Source: Leguminivora glycinivorella (taxonomy: Eukaryota > Arthropoda > Insecta > Lepidoptera > Tortricidae). From it: a stretch of 64,000 nt of DNA. Location: assembly GCF_023078275.1 (NCBI RefSeq), contig NC_062978.1, forward strand, positions 20,731,883 through 20,795,882, read 5' to 3'. Positions within the stretch are counted from its first letter, which is position 1, and each line of letters begins with the position of its first letter. The notes under the pieces were generated by a model, which had not been told where the DNA came from, searched no databases, and worked only from the letters and a program-made list of their open reading frames with translations. The position numbers and the translations under genes are program-made. This document shows, piece after piece, positions 1 through 10,709 of this stretch.

Positions 1-172
1 GTCTGGCGCGACAACAAATCAAACTAAAAATGTATACAACTTGCGGAATCTTGTTTCCAGCTGAAATTCATGTTATATCAACTATGGTCATAAAAATACT
101 GTAGTAATTTAACTAGCCTATAAAAAAAGTACGCATGCTTGCTACTGCTAACATACTAATCATATATGTATA

Positions 173-1695
173 TGTGACAATCCATAAGAAAAGGGCCCTT
201 ATGGCGGTTTCTAGTTACGGAGATATCGTCGTTTTTGTAAAATCGTTCGAAATTATCGATTTTTGAATTTATGCAAAATAGTAAAATATACGAATAGACG
301 TGCAATTGTAGCTTGGTTTCAGTAGTGTACGTTAAGTATTTCTATATTAAAATTCAGCTCAAAGTTTAGTAGAAAAGGGCCCTTATGCCAGAGCGCGTTC
401 GAAAATATGAAAACTGTTGTTAAAAAATGTTGTAATTACTTACAACTTTTGTTTATAAGTTAGTTTATGTTATATAGGTACGATTCAATGAAGTACTTTG
501 ATACCTAATTTAAAAATTACCCGATTTAGGTACCTAGTCGTCACTTTAAAATAAAAATCTTACTCGTGAGTAGCTACTAAGTGCAATCTGACTTCAAACC
601 TCACTCGGCGGCGTGTCAAAGCGAAGATGTTCTTCCTTTGACTAATGCCGCCGTTACCACTGTCTCTCTCTTACTAATAATGTTGCAGCAGTTGACGGTA
701 CGTAGTTTATGAATGGTCCCTTATTGGTGACATTATCGGTGGTAAGATGTGTTTTCTTCCGATATACTAAGTGTCTTAAATAATTAAAAAACAAATATTA
801 AGAATTACAAATCGATCTGGTAGGTACTGTGTGAATTAATAATTATAATAAACGTTTTATGAGAATTACTGATTAATGATCAAGATTTTAAGTTTACTTC
901 ATATAACATTTTTTCTTTGGTATTCTGTTATAATACAAGATAAGTAACTAAAATAATAAAATACATTAGCAATGAGTAATTTTTATCTGTGATGGTCATA
1001 AGGGCCCTTTTCCCAAATGTATGGGAGTCAATAATTTGTGATTTTTATGTAACTTTAAAAATTTATAAATAAAAAAATAAGACATGCAGAATAATTCTGA
1101 CACTTTAGTTATAAATGTGTAGACTGATTAAATATAATTTAGAAGTCTCTATACGAAAATTATTATTATTATAGGAGCAGATGTTAAATATTCTAATTGT
1201 GATATTCTGATTAAAATATACATATTTAATGAACCATGGGATTTTATTTCTATCCTTAAATGTAAGTTGAAACATATATAAGTATGTACTATAGTTCAGA
1301 TAGCAACATATTAGAAGAAAAGCCAAAAAAATATGTTTTCCTAATTTTTTTCTTATAAGCGACTTGCTCTAATCAAAGCTCGATTTTTCATGATCTGGAA
1401 GTCGATGAAACACAATCACAACTGATTCTCAAAGAAATGTACCTTGAGATACACAATCAATCGTCATCTATGTAACTTCCAATGGGAACACCCTTAAAGT
1501 GAGTTTCAAACTTCTTTTCACGTTTTCTCAAAAGTGCAATACTTAGCATGTGTATGCTTGATGATTTTTTTTAAAAAAAGTACGTGGCCTAGGGCCATGA
1601 TTTTTTTTGTATTAGATAGCTTATTTAATGCAGATTTAGGATCTGTGCCTAACTCAATACCTGCCATAAGGGCCTTTCTGTGATGGATTGTCACA
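173..1695. mobile_element. Non-autonomous TIR DNA transposon, TA target duplication
   Basis: Terminal inverted repeats begin TGTGACAATCCAT at the left and are mirrored at the right end, with TA on both outer sides (171-172 and 1696-1697). The motif AAGGGCCCTTAT or its core lies just inside each end and twice more inside (about 190, 375, 1000 and 1670). The 1.5 kb interior is AT-rich and has no transposase-like frame. TA duplication suggests mobilisation by a Tc1/mariner-type or similar enzyme, but that is inference. Confidence 0.75.
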
Positions 1696-1911
1696 TATTG
1701 TTGTCTTATAAGTGAAATTTTGTAATTTCTTTAGACAATAAAATATTCTTTAAACCGAACTATTAAATAGAGTGTCTACTCATCACATTACGGCACGCGT
1801 GTTTAATGGACACGTATGTCACTCAAGTTAATAGTGTGAAGCATGGAAAATACATCGATTACCTTGTCAAAAACAAATACATATACATATAACTCCGTAT
1901 AGACATCATTA

Positions 1912-2205
1912 TCATTGGCCTTCGAGTCTATAACAGCCTATACTCGTACAAGCAGTGTCAAGTGGGGCGACAACGTTTTTCATGGCTGTGTAAGCCAATA
2001 CGGGAGCGATAAACACGACCACAGTTCTGGCACGTATAGTGTACCCGTGGTGGCGAACAGTATCGCGCTGATGACGCTTGGCGCGCTTACTTGCGAGTGC
2101 CGCAAACCAAGCATTGTCGTGGATTGTACGTCCGTCGAACACCAGTTTGCGCCACTTGTCTCTGTCTTCGGCAAGCTCTCCGTATACACTAACCCCCTTA
2201 TTCAT
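1912..2205 (-). pseudogene. Possible LINE reverse-transcriptase C-terminal fragment
   Basis: A 97-codon minus-strand frame carries a motif like ELAEDRDKWRKLV near its start, which resembles the short Arg/Trp-rich tail found at the C-terminus of several non-LTR retrotransposon polyproteins. No catalytic motif is present, and the start of the frame overlaps the left inverted repeat of the next element. It may equally be a chance frame in a repeat. I do not recognise a host gene here. Confidence 0.25.
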
Positions 2206-2516
2206 AAACGCTCACTAAAGTTATCAAGCCGATAAAATTCGTTTGTCCCTTTCTATCACACCAATACGTCGGAAAGGGCCCCCAACTAGCAAAAGTCGCG
2301 CTTACAACGATCTCAAGACTACATTTTTTTGGTTTTATATTGATTCTATATCATCGTATAATCCTGGATTTGGGCACAATTATAAGCGTATTTATTTAAA
2401 TATCGTTCTAATATCACTTTTATTGCATACTGTTTGCTTTTACAGTAATCATGCCAAAACTAATTTAAGCCTCCTTAGGCTAATATCGCTTTCAGGTAAG
2501 TATTTTATAAGCCTGC

Positions 2517-2843
2517 TGTAGACGACGGGTGTAGGCATGGGTCCAGAGGAGCGAAATAAGAACAAACGGAGATACTTTTTAGAGGTAAGTGTTAGAGCGC
2601 ATGTACATGCGTGTATCGCACGGCAGCGAAATGGGAACTGACGTTGATTGGTCGAAAGCCGGTGCTTGTTGCACACATATGCATGCTCTCGCGCACACTT
2701 TATTCACACATACATAGGAAACAAATCTGGTAAGTACCTTCATACTATTTTTATAAATTAAACCTAAATATATTTGTTTATTAATCACTAAGTTTTATGT
2801 TTCAGGTTTTCTCTTTCAGGTCCAGTCTAATGCGTTGTCTACA
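2517..2843 (-). repeat. 3' LTR of the BEL element (327 bp)
   Basis: It matches 7502-7831 apart from one 3 bp indel (an extra ATG in the 5' LTR near 7671) as far as I can read. It starts TGTAGAC and ends GTCTACA, a perfect 7 bp terminal inversion. Confidence 0.95.
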
Positions 2844-2862
2844 TTCTCGGCCCCATTGTCCG

Positions 2863-5793
2863 TCAAGGACAATCATCATCGTCATCATCAGCGGTGGGGA
2901 GCAAGGCGAGACGTGCTACTGGTCTGGTAAGCATTCCGGATTGCGTTTTGACATCGACGATTCGGATGCGTCCGTCGGCGCCAGCGTGGACTTCGTGAAC
3001 TCGCCCTTTTGGCCAGCCGTTTCTAGGCATAGCTGGGTCTACGATTACCACGACATCGCCTTTTTTTAGCTGTTTGCCCTCTTGGCACCATTTTTGTCGT
3101 GGTAGAAGATTTGGTAATACTTCGCGTATCCAACGCCGCCAGAATGCATCGGTAAGTCTTTGTGCTATTATCTCATGTAACATATGTACTTGTAACAGCT
3201 GATCTTTGTTTACATTATGTTTTGCAGCGTCAAACTTCGGCCAGGCGTCGTGCGGCGCGTACAGGAATTCAGGGCCGCGGAGCCAGTCGCAGTCGTTACT
3301 CAACTCGTAAGTATTTAATTTTGTCGCTTTGTCAGCTATGTTCAAGTCGGTAGGTATATAATTCCATTCACAGGATCTCGACAATTCATCAATTTCGCCG
3401 AGTTTATTAGCCACATAGACTTTATAGTTGCGCGTATCGTTTTTTATTTGATGTAAAACGATCAAAGAGTCCAACCAGAAATACTTTGTGTCAGGGGTCA
3501 ACCGGTGTTCGCGCGCTATCGTGTCGGCGAGGCGGCAGGCTATCACTGCCGATTCCATCTCAAGTTTAGGTATAGTTATGTATTTCTTCACAGGTGTCGA
3601 GCGGCATTTACTTGCGATGAATGAAACTTGTACTTCATTAATGTTCTTTATTTTACGCCAATAAGCGACGGCAGCGTACGCAGTAGGGGAAGCGTCGCAA
3701 AAGATGTGAAGTTCAAGTTTTGTAGACTCTGTAGTCATCTCGTTCTGGCGCAAGGCATTGCAGTGAGCGTTATCAGTATTATCGCGCTCGCTCGTTATTT
3801 GTTCGCATTGGAAATAAAATCGTGGAATTCGCAAGTCCTTTAAAGTTTGTAATTCCGTTATCCAGTTGCGAAATACTGTGTATTCACTCGTAGGTATTTC
3901 ATCGTCCCATTTTGTATCCGTTCTCCAGATATTTCGTAGCATTATCTTTGCTTTTACAGTAAATGGTGCGAGAAATCCAAAAATGTCAAATATTGACATA
4001 TAGATGCGCAGGAGTTCACGTTTAGTGGGTTTTCTTTGCAGGTTAATTATCTCAGGTGGAATGCGCTTAAGTGAGAGATCAAAGCCGAATGTATCGCTGG
4101 CCGGGTACCATAACAACCCGAGCGTTCTCTCTGGTGTGTTGTCGCACTCGGTTTTGAACCTTATTGCCTTATCACTTAAGGTTTCTTTTGGCGTGCATTC
4201 TAAAACTTCTGGTTTATTAGATATCCAATTTCTTATTTCGAAGCCACCTTGTATGTGGATTTCGGAAACTTCTTTTATCATCTTGATAGCCAGCTGTTCG
4301 TTGTCCACACTCTCGATGTAGTCATCCATATAATGTGACTTCAGGATGGCGTCGACAGCTTCAGGCATTTCGTTTTGGAATCGCATTGCATTTTTATTTT
4401 TAATATGTTGTGCAATGAAAGGAGAACAATTTGTTCCAAACAACAATGACGTCATAGCGTAGGTTTTTAGTTCGCTGTTTTTATTCTCGCGCCATAAAAA
4501 TCTAAGCGCGTGCTGGTCTTCTCTCGATATCTTGATGCGAAGGAAGAATTCTTTTATATCCCCCATGATTGCGATAGGTTTCTCTCGGAAGCGTAGCATG
4601 ATGCCCAGCAAAGATTGGAGTAGGTCGGGACCCTGAAGGAGGTAGTCGTTCAGGGAGCGGCCTGCGGTAGCAGCTGAAGCGTCGTGCACCAGTCTCAATT
4701 TTTTCTTATTTGGGTTATCGACGCCGAAATGGGCTAAATAATATACGCGTTTATGCGGCGCCAACAATTCTTCGTCTGATAACGGTCGTGCATAATTGTT
4801 CGCAAGTAAGTGATTTATACACTCTTTATACCTAGAAGCGTATCCTTCATCTGATATCATTCTTCTTTCGACAGCGAGAAATCTCTTATAGGCAGTAGGA
4901 TAAGAGTCGGGAAGTAAATCATCATTTTTCCATGGTAAACATATCTCATAACTCCCGTTAATTAGTTTTGCAGAGTTATCGATGATGTTGACAGCACGAA
5001 TGTCGTCCTTATTTACGCGTGGTTTAGAGTTCACTCCAATCGATTCGAGCGCAAACGATCGGCGGACGAGTTCATGTAGTTGCTTATCGGCGCTGTCGCT
5101 AGGTGCTTCGCTTGACCATTGTAGGGATGAGTGCGTGTCTGCGTCTGCGCACGTGTGCGTGTCTGCGTCCGTGCATGTGTGCGTCTCCCGCCGCGCGGTA
5201 AGTACGTCCGCGGGGGTGGCGAAGGAGGGCGGAGTGCATGCGTTGCAGATTTCGGCGGCAGGTCTCGCGCGTTCATACAGCGTTGTTGTCAAGGCATGCT
5301 TGGCGGTCGAAGGTCGACCGAATGCAGCTGCAGGTACAGGTCCATTTAAGCACCAGCCGAGTTTTGTTAATGTGGCATAGGGTTCAAAATCACCACGATA
5401 AACAGTCTTTAGCGGCCTTATTAAATGATAAAAATCTTGACCGATTAATAACTTCGGTTCCATGTTACTGCATGGTAAAACACTTTTTAAGTCACGTAAA
5501 TAATCGTAACAGTCTAGGTTCACGTTAGATAAGTCCAGTGTAGGTAAGTCTAGCTCACTCACTTTTCGCGCGCGTAAATCGTACGTTTCACCACTTGAGT
5601 TCGAGAGTTTAAAGTTCACAGTTTCACTTATGCATTCGATATTGAACTTAAATGCACCTTTCATACGTACTGTTTCTGGCTGACCTTGAAGGTTGACACA
5701 GTTAGCGAGATCAGCTGATATTAAACTCACGGCGGCCCCATCGTCCAATAGGGCGTAGGTAGCGATAGTGCCGCTAGGGCCATGTAGGTTCAC
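2863..5793 (-). CDS. pol: BEL/Pao pol: protease, reverse transcriptase, RNase H, C-terminal domain
   Basis: A 976-residue frame. In order: an A17-type aspartic protease start (LLDDGAAVSLI, about residue 15-25); reverse transcriptase with the catalytic box YMDD near residue 490; RNase H (FCDASPTAY, about 700) ending in NIADKATK; then a DUF5641-like tail (FWRRWIREVLPNLLPRQKW). BEL pol normally has a zinc-binding and DDE integrase of several hundred residues between the last two; here the chain passes directly from LYAPHDAWPKFD to the tail, so the integrase is lost by an in-frame deletion. The frame has no ATG at its edge (its first codon is GTG) and is shifted -1 relative to gag, with no slippery heptamer in the overlap, so the shift is probably a lesion. 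Confidence 0.92.
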   Translation of the reverse strand: MNLHGPSGTIATYALLDDGAAVSLISADLANCVNLQGQPETVRMKGAFKFNIECISETVNFKLSNSSGETYDLRARKVSELDLPTLDLSNVNLDCYDYLRDLKSVLPCSNMEPKLLIGQDFYHLIRPLKTVYRGDFEPYATLTKLGWCLNGPVPAAAFGRPSTAKHALTTTLYERARPAAEICNACTPPSFATPADVLTARRETHTCTDADTHTCADADTHSSLQWSSEAPSDSADKQLHELVRRSFALESIGVNSKPRVNKDDIRAVNIIDNSAKLINGSYEICLPWKNDDLLPDSYPTAYKRFLAVERRMISDEGYASRYKECINHLLANNYARPLSDEELLAPHKRVYYLAHFGVDNPNKKKLRLVHDASAATAGRSLNDYLLQGPDLLQSLLGIMLRFREKPIAIMGDIKEFFLRIKISREDQHALRFLWRENKNSELKTYAMTSLLFGTNCSPFIAQHIKNKNAMRFQNEMPEAVDAILKSHYMDDYIESVDNEQLAIKMIKEVSEIHIQGGFEIRNWISNKPEVLECTPKETLSDKAIRFKTECDNTPERTLGLLWYPASDTFGFDLSLKRIPPEIINLQRKPTKRELLRIYMSIFDIFGFLAPFTVKAKIMLRNIWRTDTKWDDEIPTSEYTVFRNWITELQTLKDLRIPRFYFQCEQITSERDNTDNAHCNALRQNEMTTESTKLELHIFCDASPTAYAAVAYWRKIKNINEVQVSFIASKCRSTPVKKYITIPKLEMESAVIACRLADTIAREHRLTPDTKYFWLDSLIVLHQIKNDTRNYKVYVANKLGEIDELSRSCEWNYIPTDLNIADKATKLNTYELSNDCDWLRGPEFLYAPHDAWPKFDAAKHNVNKDQLLQVHMLHEIIAQRLTDAFWRRWIREVLPNLLPRQKWCQEGKQLKKGDVVVIVDPAMPRNGWPKGRVHEVHAGADGRIRIVDVKTQSGMLTRPVARLALLPTADDDDDDCP

Positions 5794-7466
5794 TCGTACA
5801 GACTAAATAGGTATACACTATCACTGGGAGCCAAGACGGTGTTTGTTACGACCTCGGTCGTGGGATTATTATTGTTATTGGTAGATTCATCTGTCGCACT
5901 TAATGCTGGCGTATTGTTTTGATCTTCATTGGTGCTGCTATGGCGTGGCGCTGCGCTGGCCGTGGCAGGTTTGGACGGCCAGTGAAGCAGGCGATGGTGG
6001 GGAAGCCCGCAGCCGTCGATATCGCACGACGCGGCCGGGCAGGTTTCTCTCCCGTGGCCTAGCAACAGGCATTTATTGCATAATCTATTTATTTTAACGA
6101 AACGCCATTTATCTTTGCGGAGTGCGCGTTTGAATTTTATGCAATTAGTCAGCGGGTGATAAGACACTTTACAAAACTTGCACTTTGTGTTTGTATCACT
6201 ATCGTTATTTAATATGGGGTGAACTTGATATTTACGGTCGTCCATCTTCTTAGGAAACTTATTGTGTTCATTTTGAGAATGAATATAAGTTACACCTGCG
6301 GCGGCGATCTTCGTGGCTTCTTTGTGCAGGAACTCAGAAAATAACTGCAATTTAGCCTTATGTGTATCGCCATGTTCGTATATATAGTCTGCCCACTTGT
6401 TGATAAGCGCACTTGGACACTTAGATATAACGATGTTTAGTAACTCAGGGCTTCGAAGATGATCGGTCTGATTAATAGATTCGGCGGCTGCCACGTAGTT
6501 CCTCACTTTGACAGCGAACTTCACCAGCTCGACGTGATAAGCTTCCGGTAAAGGTTGCAATTTCTTGATTTGCGATAAGATTTTATTTATAATTAGGTCG
6601 GGTCTACCGAACCGTAGCTCTAGCGCTTCTAGGATGGCGCGTGGTGACGTATCAGTAGTAAATAAAGATGATACCGTTTCTTTAGCTTCACCACGGAGAC
6701 ATTTTTCTAATCTTGCGATATTTTCAGTATCACTGTAGTTACATAACTTCGTGGACTGCTCATACGATTTTTTAAACTGTATCCACTCGAGTGATTCACC
6801 AGAAAATAACGGTAAGTCCTTAGACGTGGCTAATCGGGATAATAGGCGAGTATTAGCACTTTGAGTTGTAGTAGCCAGTTTCTCCATCGCGTGTGCTAGG
6901 TTTTGAAGTGAGCTCGGTCCGGCGGTAGGTTCCCGCCAAGGTGTCGCGATAACGCGTTCTTCTTGATCGTCTTGGCGACTTTTCTCCAACCACTCCTCCA
7001 CTTTTTTAGATGTTTCGGACAAAATAGATCGACGTTCTCCGCTGCAACGGGACTTCTGAGAATATTCTTCATCCAGCTTAGCGAGCGCAGCGTCTAGCTT
7101 TTTATCTATTAACTCCTTCTCAATCCTAGCTTTAGCTTCAGCGGCTTCTAACTCTAATTGTCTTCTTTTTGCTTGCAGTGAAGACGTAGAAGTTTTGTTC
7201 GAAGCATTAGATCGATGATGACCTTGTTCTGTCTCAGTCTTAATGCTACCCTCTTTATAGGCGGGGTCTTGTAGACTAAGTGCCTTCGCGTTGAACAGGC
7301 TTGCGTGATCCATAACTTCTTCTTTGGAGTTCTTTGGGCACGATTTATGCGATTGCACTTCACTCTGAGTATCCATGGCATGTTTCTGTTTCTCTCGTTC
7401 GAGAGCGGCTCGCGTTTTAACCATAGTGCGCGGCGGGGTGTGAAACATTCCTTTCTGTCCTGACAT
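5790..7466 (-). CDS. gag: BEL/Pao gag with CCHC zinc knuckles
   Basis: A 558-residue frame starting MSGQKGMFHTPP. A charged, coiled-coil-prone stretch at about residues 100-180 is followed by a capsid-like region (LPLFSGESLEWIQFKKSYE, about 215) typical of BEL gag. Cys/His knuckles sit at about 425-500 (CKFCKVSYHPLTNC, CNKCLLLGHGRETC), where genomic RNA is bound. It ends at 5790, overlapping the pol frame by a few bases. In most BEL elements gag and pol are one frame, so the stop here looks like a one-base shift just before the protease. Confidence 0.92.
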   Translation of the reverse strand: MSGQKGMFHTPPRTMVKTRAALEREKQKHAMDTQSEVQSHKSCPKNSKEEVMDHASLFNAKALSLQDPAYKEGSIKTETEQGHHRSNASNKTSTSSLQAKRRQLELEAAEAKARIEKELIDKKLDAALAKLDEEYSQKSRCSGERRSILSETSKKVEEWLEKSRQDDQEERVIATPWREPTAGPSSLQNLAHAMEKLATTTQSANTRLLSRLATSKDLPLFSGESLEWIQFKKSYEQSTKLCNYSDTENIARLEKCLRGEAKETVSSLFTTDTSPRAILEALELRFGRPDLIINKILSQIKKLQPLPEAYHVELVKFAVKVRNYVAAAESINQTDHLRSPELLNIVISKCPSALINKWADYIYEHGDTHKAKLQLFSEFLHKEATKIAAAGVTYIHSQNEHNKFPKKMDDRKYQVHPILNNDSDTNTKCKFCKVSYHPLTNCIKFKRALRKDKWRFVKINRLCNKCLLLGHGRETCPAASCDIDGCGLPHHRLLHWPSKPATASAAPRHSSTNEDQNNTPALSATDESTNNNNNPTTEVVTNTVLAPSDSVYLFSLYE

Positions 7467-7501
7467 CGGTGCTTCTCAGGAGCCGGTTTGATAGGACCAT
7501 G

Positions 7502-7831
7502 TGTAGACGACGGGTGTAGGCATGGGTCCAGAGGAGCGAAATAAGAACAAACGGAGATACTTTTTAGAGGTAAGTGTTAGAGCGCATGTACATGCGTGTA
7601 TCGCACGGCAGCGAAATGGGAACTGACGTTGATTGGTCGAAAGCCGGTGCTTGTTGCACACATATGCATGATGCTCTCGCGCACACTTTATTCACACATA
7701 CATAGGAAACAAATCTGGTAAGTACCTTCATACTATTTTTATAAATTAAACCTAAATATATTTGTTTATTAATCACTAAGTTTTATGTTTCAGGTTTTCT
7801 CTTTCAGGTCCAGTCTAATGCGTTGTCTACA
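7502..7831 (-). repeat. 5' LTR of the BEL element (330 bp)
   Basis: Direct repeat of 2517-2843 with one 3 bp difference. It abuts the target duplication CCTGC at 7832-7836. Transcription of the element would start inside this copy and run leftward. Confidence 0.95.
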
Positions 7832-8530
7832 CCTGCATAGGCTTATTTTGGTCCAACGTTAGACTCTTATGAGCCTAAACAAGCTTATTTTGATTTTTGT
7901 ACGACAACACGGTACGCTTGGTCTGTAGCGTGATAATATAAAAAAAATGTTGTGACAAAATAAACACTGAAGGTACGAATTACCATTTAGTAATATTTAT
8001 AAACTTATAATAGCGTGTTTATTATCCTTGGTGCTTCTTCATATTGCGCAGTAAGTATTTGGAAAATATTATTTACTGTAAAATGGACCCTTATTTACAC
8101 TTCAAATTTCATGCGCCCACTAGTATTTTGTATATAATAGTATTTTGTATCCTCGTTAATTATTTTATTTCTATATTTGCAGTAAAAAGACGCCATTGTT
8201 ATAGTTGCATTTTCTCAGTGCGCTAGAAGACTATTATAAGATCATTTACTTAATATTAGCATTCTTGAATACCAATGATACGGCCATGTTTAATTAATTT
8301 AGGGTTCCTTGCTTTACCTATATAAAACCTCATTTTCTTTATCTTGACCTGATTTTATATCACTTGACCCTATAAAAACAAATATACTTATTGTTTTTAC
8401 TTTTTATTCAAATGGCAATGTTGGTGATGTGAAATGGTTGTATACTTACAATTGTGTTCCCAAAATCGATTTAAGGTCTAATCCCTTTATATTGATCTCA
8501 TCTATTGTTTATTTAAGTATGTTTATTCTA

Positions 8531-8850
8531 TATCACGCTAATATCGAACTAAATTACTGCTATTGATCTCATAATAGCTTTAAATAAGGTCACAAAAAGA
8601 TGCACTATTGTATTTTTATGTTATGCTGATATTAGTCTGAAGTTCTTACAAAAGCATTTCTTAACGCTATTATAACATCAAATGATCCAATATCGCTCTA
8701 ATATCTTACTAAACTACTGCTATTGATCTTATAATAGTTTTGAATAAGATGAAATAGGCATGTACTTATAGTGTTTTTATGTTATGCAGATATTAGCCTG
8801 ACATTCTTACAAGAGCATTTATTAGGACCATTATAAAATCAAATAAACTT
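8531..8850. repeat. Imperfect tandem duplication, 160 bp unit
   Basis: Unit one is 8531-8690 and unit two 8691-8850. Both carry TACTGCTATTGATCT, a TTTTTATGTTATGC block and an ATATTAG block at the same spacing, at roughly 80% identity by eye. It lies inside the interrupted TIR element. Confidence 0.65.
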
Positions 8851-9171
8851 AGAGAAGGGGACTATAAGAACATTTACTCTCAAGAACAATGAATCTACGT
8901 AAATGTTATTGTAGGAGTAAGAAGCTTATAATAGTATTATAAAATGCGCTTATATACACATATGAGACTAAGTAATGAGACAGAGAGTTCTAGAGTGCGT
9001 ACTAACTTGTCTAAGGCTAATATAAGAGCATAACATTTTCTAAAACAAATATTAGAGTGCTATAAGCCCACTACTCTTATAAAGTGCGCAATCCAAGACT
9101 ATTTTGCTAGTTGGGGGACAAACGAACTTTATCGGCTTGATAACTTTAGTGAACGTTTATGAATAAGGGGG

Positions 9172-9756
9172 AAATAGTCTAACAACGTACCTCGGAACCA
9201 TTAAGAAAAATATATGGTCGTTTAGATGGCGTTACACTACTAACACCTTTTGTTTATTCTGGGCTGGATGGCGCTAATATTAATATTTGTAATTTTTACG
9301 TAATATCAATTTTAGAATATGGGCCAAATTTTTAAAACAGGGGTTCAACATTTTCATAATCATAATCATAATCTTTATTGTTTGTGAGAAATGGGTGACA
9401 TTGCCAGTAATACTATTGTAACAATTTTCATGGAATCACCAAAACTCTACCTTTATATACAGTACCTGTACAAACAAAACATTCCTTACACGTCTTAGTC
9501 CAACTAGGAATTATATCATGCATTAATACACATCATAATATATTATTTATTCATTCTTAATATAAGAACATTTTTTTTTAAATCTTGTGTCATATGATGA
9601 CAGTCTATGCACCATGACTACACATTTTACTTTTACAGTAATTACAGCGTATATTTTGAATATTACCGCAAACTTTAACCAGACCAAGGTTTTTGTGCTA
9701 AGAACCCAAAGAACAAGTACCTACCTGATTATAATTTGGTATAAGTTTGGTAGACC
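9172..9756. other. No gene seen; AT-rich intergenic stretch
   Basis: Contains a short ATAATC microsatellite at about 9355-9375 and otherwise no frame, inverted repeat or family that I recognise. Confidence 0.5.
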
Positions 9757-9872
9757 AGCACGGGTAGCATGGTCGCGCGATAGACGATAAAATATCAGGC
9801 CATAGGGACTATCGCACTATTAGTAAGTGCGATAGGGACGGCCAGATGTTTTATCATTTATCGCGCGACCAT
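9757..9872. mobile_element. Short palindromic repeat (copy 1 of 3)
   Basis: Two arms of about 50 bp with the core GGTCGCGCGATAGACGATAA and its complement fold on each other. Related sequences lie at 28846-28905 (one arm) and 29367-29487 (both arms). Confidence 0.65.
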
Positions 9873-9948
9873 AATTGCCTGCCAGAGCATAATTTTATTA
9901 AAAAGAGCAGCAATATATAGCGTGCGTTATGGTGATAGTTATTTCGTT

Positions 9949-10065
9949 AGGGCCACTTGCACCAACGAAAAAGAAGAGTTAACCCAAGGGTTAACCCACC
10001 ATTTTATATGGAATTTGACAGATAGCCTACTAACCCTGAGTTAAGTTGTTGGTGCAAGTTGTATG
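9949..10065. mobile_element. MITE with GGGCCACTTGCACC terminus
   Basis: The left end GGGCCACTTGCACCAAC is mirrored by GTTGGTGCAAGT near 10060. The interior holds GTTAACCC blocks in both orientations. The GGGCC start preceded by TTA recalls PIF/Harbinger-type elements with TWA target sites; assignment is tentative. Confidence 0.55.
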
Positions 10066-10149
10066 TAGCTAAAGTCAACCCATGGTAAGTTTGCAACAAT
10101 TTTAGACAGCCTCACCGGTGCAACTGTTATTTTAAACGTCAAACTTCGA

Positions 10150-10192
10150 TGAAATGAAAATGAAAATGAAATGAAAATGAAATATTTATTTT
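10150..10192. repeat. GAAAAT-type microsatellite
   Basis: Runs of ATGAAA and ATGAAAA repeat over about 40 bases. Confidence 0.7.
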
Positions 10193-10327
10193 TCAAGTAG
10201 GCATATTACAATGCGCATATGAACGTCAAATAAAGCGAACGTCAGATGGAATGACGACGTTTATTAACCCTTACAGAGTCAGGGCTGTCAAAATCGTTGC
10301 AAACTTATCTTGTCGTGCGAATAGCAA

Positions 10328-10508
10328 TCCATACTAATATTATAAATGGGAAAGTGTGTGTGTGTCTGTTTCTTTTTCCGTCTTTCACGGCAAAACGGAG
10401 CGACGATTTGACGTGATTTTTTAGGTGGAGATAGTTGAAGGGATGGAGAGTGACATAGGCTATTTTTTGTCTCTTTCTAACGCGAGCGAAGCCGTGGGCA
10501 AACGCTAG
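10328..10508 (+). mobile_element. Helitron-like non-autonomous element, copy a
   Basis: The copy starts TC after a host A and ends CTAG before a host T, with a short GC hairpin (GCGAGCGAAGCC) about 10 bases before the end; these are the three structural marks of Helitrons. The body shares ACTAATATTATAAATGGG, TTTCACGGCAAAACGGAGCG and GAAGGGATGGAGAGTGACAT with five other copies in this window, all in the same orientation. Confidence 0.7.
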
Positions 10509-10709
10509 TACCTCATAAGTAGCAACTACTTATTTTTAACCACATTTAATGCAAATAAAGAATTTTACTTTTACTTTGATTGATTGATTGCACAAGGCGA
10601 TATCAAAATCTGTCATAGGAATATAAATGGATTGCTTCCCTTGGTCCTTAATGGATACTCACATTGTGCAAGTCATTAAACAAATTCGTCCAGTCATACA
10701 ATATACATA

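Larger units (their letters stand above)
2517..7831 (-). mobile_element. BEL/Pao LTR retrotransposon, integrase-less copy
   Basis: Two LTRs beginning TGTAGAC and ending GTCTACA bound a gag frame and a pol frame, all on the minus strand. A 5 bp target duplication CCTGC lies at 2512-2516 and 7832-7836, as expected for this superfamily. A purine-rich tract (GGGGCCGAGAA) abuts the 3' LTR, and a primer-binding site starting TGG lies one base inside the 5' LTR. Pol lacks the integrase and is out of frame with gag, so the copy is non-autonomous. LTR near-identity indicates a recent insertion. Confidence 0.95.
2193..9171. mobile_element. TIR DNA element of about 1.7 kb, split by a BEL retrotransposon
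   Basis: The left end (2193-2240) starts CCCCCTTATTCATAAACG and its reverse complement closes at 9171. The arms continue through CACTAAAGTTATCAAGCCG and then CCAACTAGCAAAA; the left arm holds a small extra insert at about 2245-2277. No clear target duplication is visible. The element was hit at CCTGC (2512-2516) by the BEL element, which accounts for 5.3 kb of the span. The remaining interior is AT-rich with no recognisable transposase. Confidence 0.6.

Noticed and set aside
5131..5380. Overlapping frames rich in Val, Cys and Arg
   Set aside because: Caused by GTGTGC/GCGTCT repeats in the BEL pol spacer; the pol frame on the minus strand explains the region.
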